Origin: [Actinomadura] parvosata subsp. kistnae
GTDB taxonomy: Bacteria; Actinomycetota; Actinomycetes; Streptosporangiales; Streptosporangiaceae
NCBI RefSeq assembly: GCF_900323885.1
Contig: NZ_OOHJ01000011.1
Location: 62,001 to 126,000, forward strand
Length of the DNA stretch: 64,000 bases
Direction of reading: 5' to 3'
Position 1 is the first letter of the stretch; each line of letters starts with the position of its first letter. The notes below the pieces were generated by a model. The model saw only the letters and a list, made by a program, of their open reading frames with translations. It was not told the DNA's origin and did not search any database. Position numbers and translations under genes: made by a program. Below, piece by piece: positions 51,473 through 59,443 of the stretch.

Positions 51473-53140
51473 TCACTCCGCCGCGCGGCCGACGTGCGGG
51501 TAGTGCAGGTCGAAGGCCGGCCGTTCGGAACGGATGCGCGGCATGGCGGAGAAGTTGTGCCGGGGCGGCGGGCAGGACGTCGCCCATTCCAGGGAGTTGC
51601 CGAACCCCCAGGGGTCGTCCACGAAGACCCTGCGGCCCTTGCGCGCGGTGTACCAGACGTTGAACAGGAACGGCAGCGTCGAGGCGCCCAGGACGAGCGC
51701 CCCGATGGAGGAGAACAGGTGCAGGTCGGTGAAGCCGTCGGCGGCCGAGTAGTCGGCGTAGCGGCGCGGCATGCCGGCCACGCCGAGCCAGTGCTGCACG
51801 AGGAACGTCATGTGGAAGCCGATGAACAGCAGCCAGAAGTGCAGCTTGCCGAGCTTCTCGTTCAGCATGCGGCCGGTCATCTTCGGCCACCAGAAGTAGA
51901 ACCCGGCGAACATCGCGAACACGACGGTGCCGAACACCACGTAGTGGAAGTGGGCGACGACGAAGTAGGTGTCGGTGATGTGGAAGTCGAGCGGCGGCGA
52001 GCCGAGGATGACGCCGGTCAGCCCGCCCAGCAGGAACGTGATGAGGAACCCGACCGCGAACATCATCGGCGTCTCGAAGCTCAGATGCCCCCGCCACATG
52101 GTGCCGGTCCAGTTGAAGAACTTCACGCCGGTCGGCACCGCGATGAGGAAGGTGAAGAAGGAGAAGAACGGCAGCAGCACCTGCCCGGTGGGGAACATGT
52201 GGTGCGCCCAGACGGTCATCGACAGCCCGGAGATGGCGATGGTGGCGCCGACCAGGCCGATGTAGCCGAAGATGGGCTTGCGGCTGAAGACGGGGATGAC
52301 CTCGGTGATGATGCCGAAGAACGGCAGCGCGATGATGTAGACCTCGGGATGGCCGAAGAACCAGAACAGGTGCTGCCACATCAGTGCGCCGCCGTTGCCC
52401 GGGTGGAAGAACTGGGTGCCGAGCTTGCGGTCGCCCTCCAGCGCGAGCAGGGCGGCGGCCAGCACGGGGAAGGCCATCAGCACGAGCATGCTGGTCAGCA
52501 GCACGTTCCAGGTGAAGATGGACATGCGGAACATCGTCATGCCGGGGGCGCGCATGCAGATGATCGTGGTGATGAAGTTGACCGAGCCGAGGATCGTCCC
52601 GACGCCCGCCAGGCTCAGCCCCATGACCCACAGGTCGCCGCCGACGCCGGGCGAGAAGACCGCGGTCGACAGCGGCGTGTAGGCGAACCAGCCGAAGCTG
52701 GCCGCCCCCGACGGGCTGAAGAAGCCGCTGACCGTGATGAGCCCGCCGAACAGGAACAGCCAGAAGCTCACCGCGTTCAGCCGGGGGAAGGCCACGTCCG
52801 GCGAGCCGATCTGCAGCGGCATGATCACGTTGGCGAACCCGGCGAACAGCGGGGTCGCGAACAGCAGCATCATGATCGTGCCGTGCATGGTGAACAGCTG
52901 GTTGTACTGCTCGTTGCTCACCAGCTGCAGGCCGGGATGGACGAGCTCGGCCCGGATGAGCAGCGCCATGACGCCGCCCAGCGAGAAGAACAGGAACGAG
53001 GCGATCAGGTACATGTAGCCGATGACCTTGTGGTCCGTGCTCGACAGCCAGCGCACGATGATGCGGCCCTTGCTCGTCGCCCGCGCCGGCGCCACGGCGG
53101 ACGTCAACGGTTCGTCAGTACGCGGTTCGTCAATGGTCAC
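51473..53140 (-). CDS. ctaD: Cytochrome c oxidase subunit I
   Basis: A 555-residue haem-copper oxidase subunit I with 12 membrane spans. Haem a and copper ligands are seen in [18 protein letters not shown] (His-Tyr pair), WAHHMF and VVAHFHYV. It reduces oxygen to water with proton pumping. Other oxidase subunits are not in the window, so this is a detached or extra copy of ctaD. The GTG start is followed by a hydrophilic tail, then [13 protein letters not shown]. Confidence 0.95.
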   Translation of the reverse strand: MTIDEPRTDEPLTSAVAPARATSKGRIIVRWLSSTDHKVIGYMYLIASFLFFSLGGVMALLIRAELVHPGLQLVSNEQYNQLFTMHGTIMMLLFATPLFAGFANVIMPLQIGSPDVAFPRLNAVSFWLFLFGGLITVSGFFSPSGAASFGWFAYTPLSTAVFSPGVGGDLWVMGLSLAGVGTILGSVNFITTIICMRAPGMTMFRMSIFTWNVLLTSMLVLMAFPVLAAALLALEGDRKLGTQFFHPGNGGALMWQHLFWFFGHPEVYIIALPFFGIITEVIPVFSRKPIFGYIGLVGATIAISGLSMTVWAHHMFPTGQVLLPFFSFFTFLIAVPTGVKFFNWTGTMWRGHLSFETPMMFAVGFLITFLLGGLTGVILGSPPLDFHITDTYFVVAHFHYVVFGTVVFAMFAGFYFWWPKMTGRMLNEKLGKLHFWLLFIGFHMTFLVQHWLGVAGMPRRYADYSAADGFTDLHLFSSIGALVLGASTLPFLFNVWYTARKGRRVFVDDPWGFGNSLEWATSCPPPRHNFSAMPRIRSERPAFDLHYPHVGRAAE

Positions 53141-53330
53141 CGGAGACCCCCCATTTGCCCCATGGTGCTCTCGGCGCCCTCACATGACGGTGTTTACGCA
53201 GGTCAGCGCCGCACGACGGGCTTACCCCCGTCCGAGCGGACCTATGCCGCCACCCGACGGGCTCGACCGCCTCCGGGCGGCGGGACGGCCTCCGATAGCC
53301 TCCTGAACGTCCAGTTTGGGAGGGAATGGG

Positions 53331-54254
53331 TTGTCGGGGGTTGTTGCGGCGTTCGCCGCTTTGGTGTCGGTCGCCGTGCTCGGCTACGTCATCGGCGTGA
53401 TCGGCCTGCTGCGCGCCAGCGACGAGCTCGTCCTGTCACGGCTGGCGTTCTACGTGGCGACCCCGGCGTTGATGTTCGCCACCGTGTCCAGGGCCGACCT
53501 GGGGGCGCTGCTCTCGCCGGTGCTGCTGACCGAGATCATCGCGGTCGCGTGCACGCAGCTCGTCTTCGTCCTGGTCGCCAAGCTGATCTGGCGGCGGACG
53601 ACCGGCCAGGCCACGATCGGCGCCCTGGCCTCCTCCTACGTCAACGCCGGCAACCTCGGCGTGCCGATCTCCTTGTACGTGCTCGGCGACGCCGCCCTCG
53701 TGGCCCCCATCCTGCTCTTCCAGCTCCTCGTCCTGACCCCCGTCTCGTTCCTCATCCTCGACCGGGGCACCCGCTCCCGCCGCGCCGCCCTCCTGCTCCC
53801 CTTCCGCAACCCCCTCACCGTCGCCTCCCTGCTCGGCCTGGCCCTCGCCCTCAGCGGCGTCACCCTGCCCGTCACGGTCATGCGCCCGATCGACCTGCTC
53901 GGCGGCGCCGCCGTCCCGGTGGCGCTGCTGGCCTACGGCCTGAGCCTGTACGGCTCCCGGCGGGCGCCCGTCGCCCCGGAGGAGGACGGCGTCGCCAAGG
54001 ACATCGCCCTGGCCGTCACCCTCAAGGCCATCGCCCAGCCCGCCCTCGCCTACGCCACCGCCCGCTTCGCCCTCGGCCTGGAGGGCACCCACCTGCTGGC
54101 GGCGACGCTGTTCGCGGCCCTGCCCACGGCCCAGAACATCTACGTGTACGCGGTCACGTACGACACGGCCCGGCGGCTGGCGCGCGGCGCGGTGCTGCTG
54201 ACCACCGGCTTGTCCATCCCGATCATGACCGCCATCGGCGCCGCGCTGGGCTGA
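53331..54254 (+). CDS. AEC (auxin efflux carrier) family transporter
   Basis: A 307-residue membrane protein with about ten spans in two halves, including ASSYVNAGNLGVPISLYVLG and ALPTAQNIYVYAVTYDTARR, which are typical family motifs. It is a secondary transporter of small organic anions; the substrate is unknown. TTG was chosen because GGGAGGG lies 6-8 bases upstream; another TTG 15 bases earlier precedes that ribosome site. Confidence 0.9.
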   Translation: MSGVVAAFAALVSVAVLGYVIGVIGLLRASDELVLSRLAFYVATPALMFATVSRADLGALLSPVLLTEIIAVACTQLVFVLVAKLIWRRTTGQATIGALASSYVNAGNLGVPISLYVLGDAALVAPILLFQLLVLTPVSFLILDRGTRSRRAALLLPFRNPLTVASLLGLALALSGVTLPVTVMRPIDLLGGAAVPVALLAYGLSLYGSRRAPVAPEEDGVAKDIALAVTLKAIAQPALAYATARFALGLEGTHLLAATLFAALPTAQNIYVYAVTYDTARRLARGAVLLTTGLSIPIMTAIGAALG

Positions 54255-54627
54255 CGCGCGGCGCGACGGCGCACGCTCACACCCCACATGGTCGCCGCCG
54301 GCCTCAGCTCAGCAACCAGGTTCGTCTCTTCTTCACATGCTGCGACTGCCGCAGACCGACCAACTCGGCCAGGCAGCCCGAACCAGCCCGAGACCGAGCG
54401 CGGCGAACATCCACGAGCCCGCCTTCACGCTCCGGCAGAACGACCGCCCGCCACACCTGGACCGCGCCGAGCGTGGTGGCCGACCGCCTTGAGCGAGAGC
54501 AAGGGCGATTCAGCGCTCAGACCGGCACATCGCGGTATACATTTTGATGGAGAGCTACACGTAACCAATTCAGGCGACTTCGTGAGGCTCTGGGGCCTTT
54601 CAGGCGCCGCGGGTGCCTTAAGAAGGG
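54255..54627. other. Gene-free stretch with no recognised content
   Basis: These 373 bases hold no frame with convincing coding character. The plus-strand frame through it lacks a start and is rich in Arg/Thr/Ser, like out-of-frame sequence. The last 100 bases fall in GC content towards the next gene. It may be a decayed gene or the edge of inserted DNA. Confidence 0.5.
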
Positions 54628-55257
54628 TTGTGCGAGTTGCAGAACTTCATGGAACAACTCCCCGCACTCATCGGCGTCTTACTGGGCGCGGTCGGAACGT
54701 ACAGCGTGACCGCGCTCACCGAACGCAAGCGGTGGAAACGACAGCTTGCCACGAGATGGGACGAGCGGCGGGTGATCGCCTACATGGAGTATGCGCATGC
54801 CGTCAAGAAGACCATCTCCATCTGCGTCAAGCTGGCAGCTCAGCGGGACGTGGGCGTCGAGCTCAACTTCCTGGCACCGGAATACGCCGAATCAGACTTG
54901 GCCGCAGCAGAGGAAGAGCGAACCATAAGCTGGGAGGCCGTGCTTCTTTTCGGCAGCGACGAGGCTATCGCCGCCGGAAGAAGATGGCATGAAGCCGTTT
55001 TTCGGCTGGAATTGATTGCCACCGGGCAAGAGGCCGATCTCTCCTGGGATCTCGCCATTAAAGCGACGAGCCGCGCACGGGGAGAATTCTATAGAGTGGT
55101 CAAGCGCGAGATCGGCATGAAGGAGACAGGGACACCCGGAGCCTACGATTGGCAGCTCAGCACTTTTCTGGGCAAGCTTCCAGGCCCGGCGGGCGCCAAG
55201 GGTCTCCCAGCGCACGAAGCCCCGCCCAAGCTGCGTCCTTCAGGTGATGGAGCGTGA
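54628..55257 (+). CDS. Hypothetical membrane-anchored protein
   Basis: A protein of about 202-209 residues. One membrane span lies near the N-terminus (LPALIGVLLGAVGTYSVTAL), followed by a basic stop-transfer ERKRWKRQ and a soluble, largely helical domain. I do not recognise the family. The codon use is less GC-biased than the neighbours, suggesting transfer. The start is uncertain: TTG at 54628, TTG at 54637 (AAGGG 9 bases upstream) or ATG at 54649. Confidence 0.7.
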   Translation: MCELQNFMEQLPALIGVLLGAVGTYSVTALTERKRWKRQLATRWDERRVIAYMEYAHAVKKTISICVKLAAQRDVGVELNFLAPEYAESDLAAAEEERTISWEAVLLFGSDEAIAAGRRWHEAVFRLELIATGQEADLSWDLAIKATSRARGEFYRVVKREIGMKETGTPGAYDWQLSTFLGKLPGPAGAKGLPAHEAPPKLRPSGDGA

Positions 55258-55459
55258 CCGCGTGCGCGGACTTCTGTCCGCCGACCGGGCTTCCATCGCC
55301 GTGGCGGCGTACTGCGGCCGCTTGAAAGTGATCTCATGCCGACGGCGACGGGCTGACGAGGAACCGGGAAAAAATCTTCGGGGGATGTGTCGATCCGCCG
55401 CCGGCCCGTTCGACGCGTCGGTAGAAGGACGACCACGACCCCTGAGGAGGGACCCCGTC

Positions 55460-55915
55460 ATGCAGAAGATCACCACGTTCTTGTGGTTCGACGACCAGGC
55501 CGAGGAGGCCGCCGCCTTCTACACCTCGCTGTTCCCCGGCTCCGGCATCCTGCACGTGCAGCGGCCCGGTGAGGGGCAGAAGGCGGTGTCGGTCGAGTTC
55601 GAGCTGGCCGGGCAGCGGTTCATGGCGCTGAACGGGGGCCCGCAGTACACGTTCACCGAGGCGATCTCGCTCTTCGTGGACTGCGAGTCGCAGGAGGAGG
55701 TGGACGAGCTGTGGGCCAGGCTCACCGAGGGCGGCGAGGAGTCGCGGTGCGGCTGGCTGAAGGACCGGTGGGGGCTGTCGTGGCAGATCATCCCCCGGCG
55801 GCTCCAGGAGCTGCTCCAGCACCCCGACCCGGTGACGGCGCAGCAGGTGATGAAGGCGATGCTGGGCATGCAGAAGATCGTCATCAGTGAGCTGGAGGCG
55901 GCCGCCGGTCAGTGA
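55460..55915 (+). CDS. PhnB-like VOC family protein
   Basis: A 151-residue protein of the PhnB/3-demethylubiquinone-methyltransferase-like VOC group: KITTFLWFDDQAEEAAAFYT, SVEFELAGQRFMALNGGP and the conserved RCGWLKDRWGLSWQIIPRR. Despite the database name such proteins have no methyltransferase fold; the function is unknown. The ATG follows AGGAGG by 9 bases. The 202 bases before it hold nothing recognised. Confidence 0.92.
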   Translation: MQKITTFLWFDDQAEEAAAFYTSLFPGSGILHVQRPGEGQKAVSVEFELAGQRFMALNGGPQYTFTEAISLFVDCESQEEVDELWARLTEGGEESRCGWLKDRWGLSWQIIPRRLQELLQHPDPVTAQQVMKAMLGMQKIVISELEAAAGQ

Positions 55916-55929
55916 CCGGCGCGGTCGGA

Positions 55930-55961
55930 GGGGCGGGCGCTTCCCGGAAGGCGCCCGCCCC
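55930..55961. terminator. Bidirectional GC hairpin terminator
   Basis: GGGGCGGGCGC and GCGCCCGCCCC form a perfect 11-bp stem around a 10-base loop that can itself pair (TTCC/GGAA). It lies between the PhnB-like stop and the stop of the ribosomal protein operon and can serve both. Confidence 0.82.
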
Positions 55962-55969
55962 CCTGCGTC

Positions 55970-56137
55970 TCAGCGGGGTGTGATCAGCCCCCTCCGGTAC
56001 GCCTTGACGAGCGGGCGCGGCACCAGCAGCTCCCGCCCGTCCACCACGACGGGGACCAGGTCGGGCACGCGGGCCTTCCACTGGCTGCGGCGATGCCGGG
56101 TGTTGGCCCGGGACGTCCTGCGCTTGGGCACGGCCAC
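55970..56137 (-). CDS. rpmF: Ribosomal protein bL32, zinc-free paralogue
   Basis: A 55-residue L32 beginning [20 protein letters not shown]. It lacks all four cysteines of the zinc-ribbon form, so it does not need zinc. It is the last gene of an operon of cysteine-poor ribosomal paralogues. The GTG lies 2 bases after the S14 stop; the alternative GTG/GTA codons nearby are in the same short leader. Confidence 0.92.
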   Translation of the reverse strand: MAVPKRRTSRANTRHRRSQWKARVPDLVPVVVDGRELLVPRPLVKAYRRGLITPR

Positions 56138-56139
56138 GG

Positions 56140-56439
56140 CTACCAACTCGCCTTCGTGACACCGGGCAGCTCGCCCCGGTGCGCCATCTCGCGGAAGCGC
56201 ACCCGCGACAGCCCGAACTTGGTCAGGTGCCCGCGGGGCCGTCCGTCGATGGCGTCGCGGTTGCGTACCCGGGTGGCGCTGGCATCCCGGGGCTGGCGGG
56301 CCAGCTCGCGTACGGCGGCGGCCCGCGTCTCCGGGTCGCCGGTCCTGATGAGCCGCTTCAGCTCGGCCCTGCGGGCGGCGTGGCGCCGCACGACGGCCTT
56401 GCGGCGCTCGTTCGCGGCGATCTTGCTTTTCTTGGCCAT
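56140..56439 (-). CDS. rpsN: Ribosomal protein uS14, zinc-free type
   Basis: A 99-residue S14 of the long, cysteine-free type ([20 protein letters not shown], then [19 protein letters not shown] and [18 protein letters not shown]). It replaces the zinc-binding short S14 when zinc is scarce. The ATG overlaps the L28 stop (TGATG) and follows AGGGGAG. Confidence 0.95.
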   Translation of the reverse strand: MAKKSKIAANERRKAVVRRHAARRAELKRLIRTGDPETRAAAVRELARQPRDASATRVRNRDAIDGRPRGHLTKFGLSRVRFREMAHRGELPGVTKASW

Positions 56440-56675
56440 CAGATCCGCTCCCCTCGGGCACGGATGCGCGCGACGGCCTGCTCGATGCCGATCCTGTCGA
56501 TGATCTTGATGGCTCTGGTGCTGAGCGTCAGCCGTACGTGGCGGCCCTCGCTGGGCAGCCAGTAGCGCCGGCGCTGGATGTTGGGGTCCCACCGTCGCCG
56601 GGTGCGCCGGTGGGAGTGGGAGACGGCGTTGCCGAACACCGGGGCGACGCCGGTGAGCTGGCAGTGTGCGGACAT
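56439..56675 (-). CDS. rpmB: Ribosomal protein bL28, zinc-free paralogue
   Basis: A 78-residue L28: [34 protein letters not shown], then [17 protein letters not shown]. Only one cysteine remains of the CxxC pairs in zinc-binding L28. The second of two adjacent ATG codons was preferred for spacing from AGAGGA. It is in the Zur-like controlled operon. Confidence 0.93.
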   Translation of the reverse strand: MSAHCQLTGVAPVFGNAVSHSHRRTRRRWDPNIQRRRYWLPSEGRHVRLTLSTRAIKIIDRIGIEQAVARIRARGERI

Positions 56676-56698
56676 CATTTCCTCTCGTCGGGGGATCC

Positions 56699-56863
56699 CT
56701 ATCGCTCCTCACGGAACGTCACGTGCCGGCGCACGATCGGGTCGTACTTGCGCAGCGTGAGCCGCTCGGGGTCGTTGCGGCGGTTCTTCCTGGTCACGTA
56801 CGTGTAGCCGGTCCCGGCGGTCGAGCGGAGCTTGATCACCGGGCGCAGCTCGTTCCTGGCCAT
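56699..56863 (-). CDS. rpmG: Ribosomal protein bL33, zinc-free paralogue
   Basis: A 54-residue L33 ([40 protein letters not shown]) with no cysteine. It is the first gene of the operon rpmG-rpmB-rpsN-rpmF. GGAAGGA lies 5 bases before the ATG, inside the last copy of a three-fold repeat. Confidence 0.95.
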   Translation of the reverse strand: MARNELRPVIKLRSTAGTGYTYVTRKNRRNDPERLTLRKYDPIVRRHVTFREER

Positions 56864-56870
56864 CGCGATT

Positions 56871-56935
56871 CCTTCCGGGTTGCGGAGCTGTGCCTTTCGG
56901 GTTGCGGAGCTGTCCTTCCGGGTTGCGGAGCTGTG
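56871..56935 (-). repeat. Three tandem 21-22 base repeats in the rpmG leader
   Basis: The unit (plus strand) ccttccgggttgcggagctg plus two bases occurs at 56871-56892, 56893-56913 (ctttc variant) and 56914-56935. Read on the rpmG strand each copy contains CCGGAAGG or CCGAAAGG, so two or three Shine-Dalgarno-like elements stand in series between the Zur-like box and the start codon; only the last is correctly spaced. Confidence 0.85.
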
Positions 56936-56938
56936 CCA

Positions 56939-56959
56939 TGATAACGACAACGGTTTTCA
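56939..56959. promoter_or_regulatory. Zur-like box between divergent zinc-starvation operons
   Basis: TGATAAC-GACAACG-GTTTTCA is a dyad with 6 of 7 matching positions in its arms, similar to actinobacterial Zur boxes. It lies between the ribosomal paralogue operon and the CobW-like/rpsR operon, both classic Zur targets. Zinc-loaded Zur would repress both. Confidence 0.75.
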
Positions 56960-56979
56960 TTTCTGCAACTGGAGGTCCG

Positions 56980-58107
56980 GTGCCCACCCCCGTCGTCCTC
57001 GTCGCGGGCCTGCACGGCGCGGCCCGCACGGCCGCCGTCGAGCGGCTGCTCGCCGACCATCCCGGCTCGCTCGCCGTCCACCACGACCTCGGACGGGTCA
57101 CCACCGGCCGGATCACGCGCACCGTCCGCGACGCCCACGGCGTGCGGGAGAGCGCGGAGGTGCGGCTCGCGCACGGCTGCGTCACCTGCACCGTCCGCGA
57201 GGACCTGCTCCCCCGGCTCGTCGCCCTCGCGCCCGCCGCCCCGCTGCTGATCGCCGATCTCTGGGACGCGGTCGAGCCCCGCTCGGTCGCCGAGGCCGTC
57301 GACTGCCCCGAGGCCCGCGACCTGCTGCGGCTCACCGCCGTCCTGACCGCCGTCGACAGCGCCGCCCTGCCGCACGACCTGACCAGGGGCGAGCGCCTCA
57401 TCGAGGTCGGCAAGCCCGCGGCGGCCGGCGACCAGCGCTTTCTGGCCGAGGTGCTGACCCGGCAGCTCGAGTACGCCACCGGCCTGGTGCCGCACGGCGG
57501 CGACGAGGAGGACGAGGAGCTGACGCTGGCCGTGCTCGCGCACCTGACCCCGTTCACGCCGGTGCACCCGCTCACGACCCTGCCCCCGGTCACCGGCCCG
57601 GCCCTGTGCACGGCCGAGCTGGGCGAACGCGTCGAGCCGGCCACCGCCCAGCTCCCCGGCGACACCCGTACCGGCGAGATCACCACCATGGTGTGGCACC
57701 GCCGCCGCCCCCTGCACCCCCGCCGCCTCTTCGAGGCGGTGGACGAGCTGGTCACCGAGTCCGTACGCTCGCGCGGCCGCTTCTGGCTGGCGACCCGCCC
57801 GAGCCGGCTGCTGGCCTGGGACGCGGTCGCCGGGATCGTCTCGGTCGAGGACGCCGGCCCGTGGCTGGCCGCGCTGCCCGAGGCCGCCTGGGACCTGGTG
57901 CCGCCGGCCCGCCGCCTGGCCGCGTCCCTGGATTGGCATCCGGAGACCGGCGACCGCGTCCAGCACCTCGTCCTGACCGGCCCCGACCTGGACACCGGCC
58001 GCCTGCGCGCCCTGCTGGACTCCTGCCTGCTCACCCCCGAGGACGGCCCCGCCGCCTGCCTCGACGACCCGTTCGCCCCGATGCTGGACCTGAAGGAGAT
58101 CGCATGA
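56980..58107 (+). CDS. CobW/COG0523-like protein with degenerate P-loop
   Basis: A 375-residue protein of the CobW/COG0523 metallochaperone family. It has [20 protein letters not shown] in place of the Walker A loop (the usual GxxGxGKT has lost its Lys), the metal motif [19 protein letters not shown] and a C-terminal CobW_C domain ([33 protein letters not shown]). Family members deliver zinc or support zinc enzymes under starvation. GTG was chosen because GGAGG lies 4 bases upstream; an in-frame ATG at 56938 lies within the Zur-like box. Confidence 0.88.
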   Translation: MPTPVVLVAGLHGAARTAAVERLLADHPGSLAVHHDLGRVTTGRITRTVRDAHGVRESAEVRLAHGCVTCTVREDLLPRLVALAPAAPLLIADLWDAVEPRSVAEAVDCPEARDLLRLTAVLTAVDSAALPHDLTRGERLIEVGKPAAAGDQRFLAEVLTRQLEYATGLVPHGGDEEDEELTLAVLAHLTPFTPVHPLTTLPPVTGPALCTAELGERVEPATAQLPGDTRTGEITTMVWHRRRPLHPRRLFEAVDELVTESVRSRGRFWLATRPSRLLAWDAVAGIVSVEDAGPWLAALPEAAWDLVPPARRLAASLDWHPETGDRVQHLVLTGPDLDTGRLRALLDSCLLTPEDGPAACLDDPFAPMLDLKEIA

Positions 58108-58337
58108 GAGCCGGCCACCGCCGCGCGCCGCGCAGGAAGCCGAACCCGCTGCTGGGCGTGGAGCGCATCGACTACAAGGACACGAACCTGCTGCGCCGCT
58201 TCATCTCCGACCGGGGCAAGATCCGCAGCCGGCGGGTCACGGGGGTGAGCGTGCGGCAGCAGCGGGAGCTCACCCGCGCCATCAAGACCGCCCGCGAGAT
58301 GGCCCTGCTGCCGTATTCCGCACGTCCCGGCACGTGA
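58104..58337 (+). CDS. rpsR: Ribosomal protein bS18, zinc-free paralogue
   Basis: A 77-residue S18: [40 protein letters not shown], then [17 protein letters not shown]. There is no cysteine. The ATG overlaps the CobW-like stop (ATGA). Pairing of rpsR2 with a CobW-like gene under Zur is usual in actinomycetes. Confidence 0.94.
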   Translation: MRAGHRRAPRRKPNPLLGVERIDYKDTNLLRRFISDRGKIRSRRVTGVSVRQQRELTRAIKTAREMALLPYSARPGT

Positions 58338-58350
58338 GGCCGGCGGCGGG

Positions 58351-58397
58351 CTTGAGGTCAACAAGCTTGAGGTCAACCGAGCTTGAGGTCCTAGCGT
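58351..58397 (+). promoter_or_regulatory. Three CTTGAGGTC repeats before the LLM oxidoreductase gene
   Basis: CTTGAGGTCA occurs at 58351 and 58366, and CTTGAGGTC at 58382, i.e. every 15-16 bases. The last is followed by TAGCGT (58392-58397), a likely -10. The unit TTGAGGTCAA is itself nearly palindromic. MerR/SoxR-type promoters in actinomycetes use CCTCAAG/CTTGAGG arms, so a MerR-family activator is a candidate regulator. Confidence 0.6.
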
Positions 58398-58437
58398 GGG
58401 CGTCCTGACCGCGTTCCCTGAGAGAAGGATGATCACG

Positions 58438-59308
58438 ATGCGCCTGACCACGAGCCTGCCGACGGACGGCAGCGGCATCCCCGACGTCGCGAAGGCCCGC
58501 CATCTGGAGCGACTCGGCTACGACGCCGCCGGCTTCTCCGACGTGATCGTCGGAGATGGCACGCCCGGCGTGGACCCGGCGGTCACGCTGGCCGCCGCCG
58601 CGACCGTCACCGAGCGGATCGGGCTGGAGTTCGGTGTGCTGAGCCTGCCGTTGCGGCCGGTCGCGTGGGTGGCGTCCCAGGTGCAGACGTTGCAGCTGCT
58701 GTCGGGTGGCCGGGTGGTGCTGGAGGTGGGGATCGGCGGCTTTCCCGGCTCGCCGTTCTGGCGGGCGGTCGGCGCGCCGGTGTCCGGCCGGGGCGCTGGA
58801 CCGACGCCGCGCTGCGCGCGCTGCCCGGCCTCATCGCCGGCCGGCCCACTCCGGTGGGCGGGCCGAGGTGACGCTCGGCCCGGCCGCCGCCGTCCCGCCG
58901 ATCCTGGTCGGCGGGAACTCCGAGGCGGCCATGCGCCGCGCCGTCCTGTACGGGGACGGCTGGGCGCCCTCCCTCCTCACCCCCGCCACGCTCGCGGCCA
59001 AGGTGGCACGGCTGCGCGAGCTGGCCGGGGAGCTCGGCCGCCCGGTGCCGTCGGTGTCGGTGGGCGGCCACGCCTTCCTGTCGGGTGACCGGGCCGCGCT
59101 GGAGTCGTTCGTCTCCATGCTGTCGGGGTCGCACGGCATGCCGGAGGAAACGGCCAGGGACGTTCCGGTCACCGGCGGGGTGGCGGAGGTGGTCGAGCGG
59201 CTGGCGGCGTACGCGGAGGCCGGGGCGGACGCGGTGGGGCTGGCCCTGGACGGCGCGGAGTGGATGCGGCAGGCGGAGGTCCTGGCCGAGGCCCGCGACC
59301 GGCTGTGA
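58438..59308 (+). pseudogene. LLM class (luciferase-like, F420-type) oxidoreductase, two frameshifts
   Basis: A flavin/F420-dependent luciferase-like monooxygenase or reductase of about 290 residues. Pieces in frame order 1, 3, 2 are RLTTSLPTDGSGIPDVAKAR to FWRAVGAPVSGR, then RWTDAALRALPGLIAGRPTP, then EVTLGPAAAVPPILVGGNSE to the stop. Adding one G to GGGG at 58790-58793 and one base (C or G) near 58850-58864 restores the frame. The start follows AGAAGG. Since both breaks are single missing bases in G/C runs, the gene may be intact in the organism. Confidence 0.8.
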
Positions 59309-59331
59309 CATCGTGAGCCCGGCGGCGCGGC

Positions 59332-59443
59332 CAGGTTGGGACGCGTGACGCGGCGGCACCGGTTCGACGGCGGCGTGGCTAGGTTGGGACGCGTGACGCG
59401 GCGGCACCGGTTCGACGGCGGCGTGGCTAGGTTGGGACGTGTG
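59332..59443 (+). repeat. Triplicated 48-base leaderless promoter-start unit
   Basis: Three copies with period 48 each hold a -10-like hexamer, exactly 7 bases (gggacgc or gggacgt) and a GTG: CAGGTT 59332/GTG 59345, TAGGTT 59380/GTG 59393, TAGGTT 59428/GTG 59441. All three starts are in one frame with the histidine kinase and encode VTRRHRFDGGVARLGR-like units. Each copy could promote and start its own leaderless message. Confidence 0.88.

Noticed and set aside
51224..54547. Plus-strand open frame of 1,107 codons over ctaD and the AEC gene
   Set aside because: It is antisense to ctaD and out of frame with AEC, rich in His/Glu/Arg, with no recognisable domain.
54255..54627. Transposase or integrase remnant
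   Set aside because: No terminal inverted repeats, DDE motifs or tyrosine recombinase motifs could be seen in any frame.
55460..55915. Ubiquinone methyltransferase, as such proteins are often named
   Set aside because: The sequence has the VOC/PhnB pattern and no S-adenosylmethionine-binding motif.
56871..56935. CRISPR-like array
   Set aside because: Units are contiguous 21-22 base copies without spacers and there are no cas genes; the same applies to the repeats at 58351-58390 and 59332-59443.
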